Shown here piece after piece: positions 55,893-64,000 of a stretch of 64,000 nucleotides of DNA. Source of the DNA: Schistocephalus solidus (Eukaryota; Platyhelminthes; Cestoda; Diphyllobothriidea; Diphyllobothriidae); the NCBI GenBank assembly GCA_017591395.1, contig WEDG01004934.1:1-64000 (forward strand), read 5' to 3'. Both the position numbers and the translations under genes were made by a program. A model generated the notes under the pieces. The model ran no database searches and was not told where the DNA came from. It saw only the letters and a program-made list of their open reading frames with translations. Position 1 is the stretch's first letter. Each line of letters begins with the position of its first letter.

Positions 55893-58800
55893 GTAAATTC
55901 ATGCACAAGTCAGCGTCCCAGCGCCCGCCTACCTAGACAATGACTATCTTCATCGGTTCTGACAGATTAAATATTGTCGATAGTCCTTTATTCGCTTTTA
56001 TATGCTGAATCTGTCTCCCCTATCCTGCATAATATTTCGAATACCGCCAGAATCATGCTATAACCGAATCAGGCATGAGCTGCTGCGCACGTTTAAATCC
56101 ATTTTTCCGTTACGAATTCGCCAATGTCTCTCTTGTAGGCTATTTTTTACCGCAGGTCGTTCGCTTCGTCTGCTCATCAATTCGGTTCTTTTTCCGTTAT
56201 TACGTGGGAAGCTAATTAGTCGGCCAACCCAAAACTAGATTTTCTTTGTTTAAGAACGTCTACCGACTGCAGTCTCATTTTCTTCAAAGAGGTAAAGTGC
56301 TTACCCTAACTGCTTTATTAAGTACTAATATAATCAGTATAATTTTTAATGATTTCATTGTCACAGATTACTCTATTTTCTTATCTCCCACTTTCCCTCT
56401 TCCATTCCCCTTACCCAAATTTTGATACCGCTTATTTACAATCAAACGTCTGGTTTTTCGAGACGCGAGTTATCCGTCTAGCTTTGTAGACAATAGGTAC
56501 TTGGTACAAGTTTTCCCACTTCCAGACAACCTCCAAACTTACCACTTCGTTGAACGTTTAACGTCATTTCTATGTATCTATTTTTTCATAGAAATTGAGA
56601 TTTTTAAACCTGCAAGCACGATACACAGCCCTTTGCTGAAGTATGCATCAGTATATGTTTTACACAGAAAAGTGTTTCAGCACACTCAGACACGTTTGGT
56701 TCAGCCAGAATTATTTATGGTTTTATTGTGCCCAATCATTTTATCGGCGGCATGCCTCTTACCTATTCCTAACACCTTGTAAATTTCAACTCCGTTGGCC
56801 ATCTTTTTCTGCTGTTTTCATCATGAGAAGAAGAGGAAGCATCCGGAAGCAAAACTTGTCAATAACCACCCTCTAGTTGGCATTTTTACCCCTTCCGTTT
56901 CTTCCCATCAACCTCCAAACCAGGCGAGTGGATGACCTCTTTTTCCATTTACCTCGTTCTTCAGTTACGTTATTGCACTTCCTCTCCTCTAGTGTGGTTA
57001 CCCTACTCTCAGACAGCCTCACTTCTTAAAGCGGACGTCACCGAGGCTGCATCATTCAGGCGCACTTTTATGTACGCCTGTCCCTATGCTACCTACCGCG
57101 TACTCCGCTGTAATCCATGGAAAACACGATATTACTTAAGTAGCCATTATTATCGAGAGTTGTTTGTGGAGGTGGCAGAATAGACGTGCAAGGAAAACCG
57201 ACATTTTAGCGTACCTGATTCGGCCGCATGATGATCGATCTTAGATTTCTACTTAAGTAATATTTCCTACTAGGAAACGCATTTCGGAATTTCGGTTAAC
57301 ATTTCATAAGATCGATAGCTGACTGTATTTTTTCAATTGATCTTCTCAGTGACATTAAAGTTTTTCTAAGCGGCTGAGTTGAATACGCCTAGTTACACTT
57401 AAGAGCGTAAACCAGCTCATAAATATGATAGTAAAATAAGGCGATTTGTCGGCAGTAACATCTGGCGTTAGGTAAGCCTAAAGAGACTTTAGTAGATATT
57501 CAAATTTAACCATAACCGTATTTTCCTTTAGAGAAAGCCTTGTTATTTACCGTTTGCTATTTAATTACATTTTATGGTTTTCAATATGCGCGCTAATAAG
57601 CACAGGGCCTTTAAACACCGTACGCGGTTGTAATAAAAGGAAATACGCATGTACACGCCGCTGTTGCTACATGCCCTACAACTGAAAACCCAGTAAGATA
57701 CAACGGAATCTAACGATCGGACAAAGGCTAAAAGTTATGTCGCCCGAGTTGCCTGGGTTGTTCGTAGGAAAACGTATGCATTTTGCGTAGATTCGAGTTC
57801 AAGCAATTTTTTTAAGACCGCTTATCTCAAGCGCCGTTGCTAATTTCAGCTAACTGCGCGTTTTCCAAATCAAACTGCTCGGTCGTATTCGAAAACTGGC
57901 CCTGTTTTACTAATAACGTACTCTGATTGACCTTACTTAACTTTGCTTGAAGGGCAAGCTCAACTCTGTCGTCTAATCGGCTACTCCTATTATCATAAAC
58001 TGTTCAGAGGGATTCACTTTCTTCACTGTCACAAAAGCAAAAAAATGTAGTTTTTATCTCTTTCCGACAGATTTTCCACCTTTATTTCGTAAACATAAAT
58101 TCCGTTGTATAGCAATATCTTATTTTCAGTGACGAGTTTTTAGTTTTAGCTTGTACTTTAGGTGGAGTGCTATCCAGCTGCTTTTTCAGAGTTCTTGGAT
58201 TTGTTTACGGTCTACTGTTTCGGTTGTCATCCGAGGCTTAAAATTTGACTGAAAATTATCTTTTCAATTGGTAACAAACATATAATGTATATTTTAAGCG
58301 AATTTACCCTGGCGGTCTACAACTAAATATCAAATTTCTCTTGATAATGTTTTAATGAGAAAATGTGTGCTTTCCTTTCTAGGTGATAAACTTTCACCGA
58401 GACTGGTGCACAGTAATTGCCTGTTTGATAGATGTAACCTCTCATTACGAAACCTACATTGTTTTGCAGAGGTTGAGGTTGACAGTCTTAATCAAAATTT
58501 GAGACTTATTTTTCAAAAGAAGGCAAAACCCCAGAAAAAAATAAATATCTTAGTAACATCTCCTTTCCCAGTCCATTTTTGACCACAAACCAAAGCCTAT
58601 GCGAAAGGTTATCTGGATGTTTGTTAACGATTACACTACGGTAAAATGCCGCTCCGTGAGTTTACGCAACAGATGTGCGTCTGCGAGCCCGAAGAGGCTG
58701 AGGGCGCGACTGTGATTTCGAAGTAATGTTAGGTATAACTGTCTTTAAAATTAGTTAGGAGCTAGATGAGAGCTAATGGTCTAATGACGGCCACCTGGGG

Positions 58801-60150
58801 TGATTCTTAGAAGACAGGTGAATTCTAGAATTCCTGAGTAACCTACACATTATGCCAGACAGTGACCGATCTCATGCAATTTCTTCCCCCATTTTAAAAT
58901 GCGTTTTAGATTATGAATAATTACTGAAGATAAAATCTACAGTCTATTATATTGGAGCATCATCCCAAAAATATTTCAGACACACTGGGATGCCGGATTT
59001 CAAGCGAATGCGTTTTCGGCCTCCTAGAAGAACCTCACTCGATAAAAATGACTATTTAAGTAGCGTGCATATTTTCTACTAAATGCCAGGAGAAGTATTT
59101 TTGCTTACATTTGCTTATTTTCTGGCAGCCTGTTTCAGCTCTACTGCATAACTTGTGCCAAATTTCCCTATCTCACTCGTTCTCTGGCGTTCACTTCCTT
59201 TTATTTCGTTTGCGGAATCCTTATCTCCCTTCCAGTAGAAGATAACCAGCGGTAACCCTAAATTTATAAGGCCTTAGCAAGTATACACACTCGTGCGCTC
59301 ATTACTGTTCAATTCATGGAATTTACTTTCATTTGAATCCGGTTCCTGGGTTGCTCTTGTGCTGATTATGTACTGGACGTTTCCCTTTAGATTACACGCG
59401 ACCTGCAAAAATAAGGGTATTTGTTCGTCTCGTTTAGAGATTTGGTTGTTATACACTCTTCATTGGGATGGCGTGACTTGTGAAGTGTTCCATGGCATGT
59501 AGGTTGTCGGCAACTCCGGAGCTCTTTGCACTGCTGGGTTATTTTGCACTTAGATTTTCTCTTTAAATCTAGCTTTCAGAAAGCCGTACGCAAGCGACCC
59601 GAAACCTGGTTTCTTCTGTAGCCCCACTTTTGTCCTAGTTTTATCGTTACGCCTAGGAGGTCTTACAAGCAATAACTTTTCCTTTGATCAGACGCCGAAC
59701 AACTTATCGTCATGTCGTCTAGTACTTCATTGTATATTTTGGGAATTTTTTCCCAATGATTTTTTAATGCTTATGCATTGTTTAGTTTCCTTCAAGTTTC
59801 TCTTTCTGGACGAATATCTTTGCTTGTGCATTTCTGCATTTGAACCTCCACTCTGCAAAACATCTACGCAATTATTGGTTTGTATTCACATATTTCCTAA
59901 GACAAAAACATCATCCTCATAGTGTACTGAAAGGTTTCGGACGGGTTCTATTCTAATTCGGGATTTTTTGTGGTTGCAGGCCTCTTTTGAGAGGAACTCT
60001 GGCCGTTGTACGGTGATCTCGATTAAAGCTTCAAATTATGCTTTTCAACATCAAATCAGACTTGATATAGCAAAATATCCTCGGTTAAAAGATATATCGA
60101 ATTGATCGACACATTTGAAGCATTTTTTCCCACTTATGAAGTTAAAGCAA
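55893..60150. other. Gene-poor stretch, no gene recognised
   Basis: It is AT-rich with only short open frames. A MITE-like arm at about 58960-59100 (TATTTCAGACACACTGGGAT, GCCGGATTTC) resembles 20097-20134 and 10930-11040. I looked for a second FYVE finger (HHCRxCG) here and did not find it. Confidence 0.5.
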
Positions 60151-60483
60151 GCTTGTAAAGTAGGATTTATTGAAACCAACAACTTGCGCGACGGCTCATC
60201 AGCTGCATCCTCTTGCGCGACGGCTCATCAGCTGCATCCTGTTGCTGCATAGCTTAAATAACGAATGAGAGAATACAGCAGATTTAAATTCGTACGGAAA
60301 AGTTCGTGCAAAGAATCGAAGTCAGGGTTACGCACCGCGCAGGCTAATCACGTACAGCAACCCTCTACGGCCAAAATTGACGGAACATTCAGTCCCGAAA
60401 AGGCCCGTTTTTATATCCTTGCTCTTTAGGGGGGGGGGGAAATAAAATTTTAAATACCGTCAAACGACGGCTGCGATGTATCA

Positions 60484-60885
60484 TTGAAAGGACATATAAT
60501 CTTGCCGAACCCATATTATGCAGTCCGGCTAAGCCTCTACCAATCCCAAAGAGCTAAGGATGCCTTGCCTTTGCACGTCACTTCAAATTGTGTTTCTAAA
60601 TTCACATGCATTTGCAAATTCAAGTACACTGGGCAAGCACAGAGGCAACTGGCAGCCAGGTCTATCGAACAGCACCTGCCAAAAGCAGGAAAACAATCGC
60701 CCACTACGAAACATTTGCTTGATACTGGTCACTCCGTTAACCCAATACCTCCTTCCGCGTACTTGTTCGGACATGAACAACTCGCACACTGCGTCGCTTG
60801 GAGGCGGCCGAAATTTACGAAATATTGATACTCACTCGCGAACTGGCACTAACATAAGCCCAAAGGCTTTGAAATACTAATAAAC
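60484..60885 (+). pseudogene. Penelope-like/GIY-YIG endonuclease remnant
   Basis: The + strand encodes SNCVSKFTCICKFKYTGQAQ, RQLAARSIEQHLPK and TKHLLDTGHSVN, the Y.(F/Y)TC.C...Y.G...R.L..R..EH.P ... H...TGH pattern of GIY-YIG endonucleases of flatworm retroelements. The following part shifts frame (about 60740) and shows a decayed RRLEAAEIYEI box. Stops downstream confirm it is dead. Confidence 0.7.
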
Positions 60886-60999
60886 AACTCAATAGAAATG
60901 TAAAACCTAAAGGAAATATGAAAAGTAATATTTCTTCGTTTAGAAACACCAACGTTTTTAAAAAGGCGGCCTATGTCCAAAACGCGATAAATCGCTGCA

Positions 61000-62322
61000 A
61001 CTGCGACTAATAAATTTAAATAGAATTTTCGCCTGAACTCGTAAACATACCATTTTTATATAGTAATAAAACTTTCCATGCGCTACATTTCTATATTGGT
61101 ATTTTTGATATTAAATTACAATTAGCATCAGATCGCACTTGAAATATCGGTGAACGTTTAATGATTTTCGGTGTTTTTAATCGCTTGTGCATAAAATTAG
61201 ATTCTTTCCTATGCGTTCATCAAACCCTTCAAAATAAGATAGCTCTTAAAAGTATTTAACAAAGTTATGAGGTTTGGACCTTCTTACTACTGCAGATGAC
61301 CGTTAAAGTAATCGTTGTAGATCCACCCAAACATGAAAACTTATTGCAGACATAAATTAACGTCGAAAACAAAAGTTCGCAATTAATCTGACCAAGATCA
61401 ATAACGAGACTTTCTATAGTAAGGTACCTCTTTAAAAAGTGCACTGTCGAATATCTGCGTAATTTTTTTTTAAAGTTGAATCGAGATAAAAATAAGGAAT
61501 TTTAACCGTTTTTGACTTTCTTCAAAATAATTGATCCATTTTCAGCTTAATATGAAAGAACTCACTTTTGGCTTTATATTGGAAAGTTTTCCGCTATATT
61601 TGTTTACTTAAGTGTCCCGTTCTAAGATTTTAAATACACCCCAAATTGGCCAAATATATACTATTATTTTGCGGAAACTGGTAATCTTCTGTCCATTAGG
61701 TTTCTAAATTCTAGAGTAGCGGATAGTATGTTATAAAAAGTACCTTATTCCATACTTCTTATTTAAAATAGCCTTTATTCATATCCATCTTTGAGGCTAT
61801 CTGTATGTTTTCTGTAATATTTCCTCGTTGCACCATTTTAAAACAAACATACTGGCAAACTAGTATATTCCTGCGTTATGCGGCAAAAACGTCACGAATT
61901 TTCGAAAGTTAATTTATGGCACTGAATTATTTGCTTGCATTTTTCAAAAAATGCGATTCCTCACACTTACCATCACCTGATTTTCAGTAAATTAAGATCA
62001 AATTTTCCGATAACTGAAGGGATATTTTTGGAAAATGTCTTAATTTTGTTAATGGCCTTTCATACCACAATGCACAAACATATGGACTTCGCTCTGTGGT
62101 ACTAAATAGTGTAGGAAATTTCTTGACTGTCTGGCAACCTCCGATTTCGCCCAAATTTTCTCTGTTTCCGTTCAATATACTGCAGTAAAAATGCAGTTAT
62201 ATTTAGCAAAAGGCACTCTGAACATCAACTCCACTCAACAAACAAAAATACCAATAAAACTTGTGCGCTTAATTTCTCAATAAAATTTTCAGAAAACTTT
62301 GCATGAGTTATGTCACCTGCTG
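61000..62322. mobile_element. TA-flanked element, diverged 5'-truncated copy
   Basis: It aligns with 41500-42850 through GACTAATAAATTTAAAT, CTCTTAAAAGTATTTA, AACATGAAAACTTATTGCAG, CATCACCTGATTTTCAGT and ATCAAATTTTCCGATAACTG. It ends at GCATGAGTTATGTCACCTGC, TG (62322) followed by TA. It is more diverged than the copy at 40936. Confidence 0.65.
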
Positions 62323-62540
62323 TATGACGTGTGAAACCAGAGCAGTAGGAGCACGTTGTCAGCCTAAATTTGCCGTGGTGACCTTTAGCTCCTTGATTTC
62401 CACATTTCCCATTCCTTTTGCTTGTTAGCCGTTTTCTCCTTCTTATCTTTCCTATATTGTGTTTTAACTTACTAATTTTACTGATTAGCCTGCATAGCAC
62501 CAGACAATGTCTTTTCTGTTCTGTATTGATTTTTATATAC

Positions 62541-62614
62541 GAATTTAAAACAGGCGTATGCAGCAGGATTTATTGGTACAAATAAATCCTGCTGTATGCG
62601 CCTGTTTTAAATTC
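62541..62614. repeat. 34-bp-arm hairpin with 6-nt loop
   Basis: The left arm 62541-62574 and the right arm 62581-62614 are complementary at 32 of 34 positions. The loop is GGTACA. The arms include CAGCAGGATTTATT, which recalls GTAGGATTTATTG at 60162. Confidence 0.8.
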
Positions 62615-62759
62615 ATACCCGGGAAAAAATTCTTCAGATTTCCTATACGAATTCAAATTTGGTTATTCTCTTATTCGTCATTTATGTGATGCAGCGACAG
62701 AATGCAGCTGATGAGCCGTCGCACAATTAGTTGGTTCCAGTAGATCCATACATTGCTAA

Positions 62760-64000
62760 AATGTATGTAGTTTCCATACAACCACTTTCGACGTATCTGC
62801 CCAATACCCTTATTAGTTTGCTTTATTATATGACTTGGTTTGCTTTTCCATGCACCTGTGGCTTTTCTCGATATGCCTACCTTGCGAATACTGGACTTCT
62901 TTTTCATGTGACTATTTCGTGCGAACTTCTTGTGACGCATAACAGAGCGGAAAGTTAACTTCGTGTCTCCGTCTGATTTCCAATCCCGACACCAGTGCTA
63001 TTTTCTCTCATGACCTGTCGTGCATTGTCTGCAGCTGACATTTTCTACACTGCCTTCTGTGGTCTGTCCATTTTTAACCGTCGTTGATGTATGTGAGACA
63101 GACAGCACGCAGAGACTATTCAGGGGTTTAGAAAACCTGAGGAGAGAGCTGGGGAGCAGGGGCGGGGGTAGAGCTCTCGTAGGCTTTGCATTCACTGTTT
63201 ACTTTCCCCCACTCCATCGTCACGGGTGCAGGTTGCAGAATGTAGTGGGGGAGGAGGAGGGAAGGGGGGAGGGCGTACGAGAGAGGAAAAGCGGTTTCTC
63301 CTCGCCTGTTTCCCCCTCCCACAGATACATTGATCAAATTTCATTGACACATCCGTTTAAAACATCCTGCTCACCTCCGTTAGACTCACTATTTCGACTC
63401 CTCCCCCTCCTTCCTCCTCCCCCTCCTCCTCCTCCTCCCCTCCTCCTCCTCCCCTCCTCACCCTTATCCTTCTCCTCCTACTTCTGCTCCCCCTCCTCCT
63501 AACTGTCTGCTGTGGTGACGCACTGGATGGTGATGGTGGCCTCGATCATATGGTACACCCAAAATTACCCCATCTCACATGAAGACGAGGAGAAACTACG
63601 ACTTGTTATGCTTCATCCCCACCAACTTGACCGTGTGTTGCAAATAAAATTAGCGGCCCTCGTTGGCCAGCAAATATAAGTGACGCACCAGAAGACACTA
63701 CCGTTAATCACAATGCAAGTTTTTTTCGTACGAATCGATCTCCTTCTGACCGCCGCTACCACAGCTGCTCATCGGTAGTAGATCCCCGTATCGACATCTG
63801 CTAGTTTTTCCCTCCCAACTTTGATTCCTTAAACGCTATGCTCTACCTGCTTATATTCTTGCGGAAGTCTGCACTTTGCCGTTTTTGATCTTCACAAGAC
63901 GGTAATTTTTGTAAGACTCACGTCGATTAAACGCTGTCCTTTTGAAGTTCCGCTCCTCTTCCGGCCTGGGTCAGCGAAGCATAAGTAAACGCACAGCATT
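62760..64000. other. Non-coding end of window with polypyrimidine tract
   Basis: There is no recognised gene. A CCT-rich run at about 63398-63495 gives a proline/leucine-rich spurious frame. Confidence 0.5.

Larger units (their letters stand above)
60155..62755. repeat. Composite region bounded by ~115-bp inverted repeats
   Basis: The left repeat (60155-60300) contains GACGGCTCATCAGCTGCATC and AATGAGAGAATACAGCA. The right one (62640-62755) contains the complements TTATTCTCTTATTCGTCATT and GATGAGCCGTCGCACAA. Between them lie a PLE endonuclease and a TA-flanked element copy. A 29-bp unit (CTTGCGCGACGGCTCATCAG then CTGCATCCT) is duplicated exactly in tandem at 60183-60240. Confidence 0.6.

Noticed and set aside
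60183..60240. CTGATGAG on the - strand as a hammerhead core
   Set aside because: The - strand has CTGATGAG but no GAAA follows on the same strand; the nearby GAAACC is on the + strand. No stem II can be drawn.

Overview
The window is eukaryotic, AT-leaning and very repeat-rich. It carries the middle exons of one recognisable cellular gene on the + strand, a ZFYVE1 (DFCP1) homologue. Six coding exons lie at 8094-8322, 9115-9435, 12085-12194, 15977-16282, 40696-40932 and 53386-53909. They join in phase into 575 complete codons plus 2 nt with no stop. The protein order is Walker-A NTPase domain, Cys-rich zinc module, membrane-associating segment, first FYVE finger. I did not find the N-terminal exons or the second FYVE finger and C-terminus; they probably lie outside the window.

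The rest is mostly intron and flanking mobile DNA: decayed Penelope-like elements (PLEs) with GIY-YIG endonuclease pieces, a LINE whose protein ends in C2H2 zinc fingers, a CR1/L2-type LINE piece, two tRNA-derived SINE families, TA-flanked inverted-repeat elements, and long (CT)n, (GA)n and (TA)n tracts. This mix, with introns of 12 and 24 kb, suggests a parasitic flatworm, most likely a diphyllobothriid-type tapeworm. That assignment is inference from the repeat families.

Layout: 1-8093 holds LINE and PLE debris. 8094-16282 holds ZFYVE1 exons 1-4 (window numbering). 16283-40695 is a 24.4-kb intron with a GC donor. In order it holds a ~354-bp tandem repeat with hammerhead ribozymes, PLE fragments, a telomere-like minisatellite between inverted repeats, a zinc-finger LINE with a multi-unit 3' region, a 1.2-kb palindrome and a SINE cluster. 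40696-40932 is exon 5. 40933-53385 is a 12.4-kb intron that begins with a 1.9-kb TA-flanked element placed exactly on the splice donor; it also holds a cluster of LINE 3' ends. 53386-53909 is exon 6. 53910-64000 is mostly repeats.

The most notable signal is the array at 16476-17351. It has about 2.5 near-identical 354/355-bp units, and each carries on the - strand a type I hammerhead ribozyme with conserved core, paired stems and a GUC cleavage site. This is the architecture of retrozymes or ribozyme satellites, and it sits just downstream (in - strand sense) of a PLE fragment. PLEs are known to carry hammerheads. Other notable points are the donor-site transposon, the long insertion inside the FYVE finger, and the 1.2-kb palindrome.
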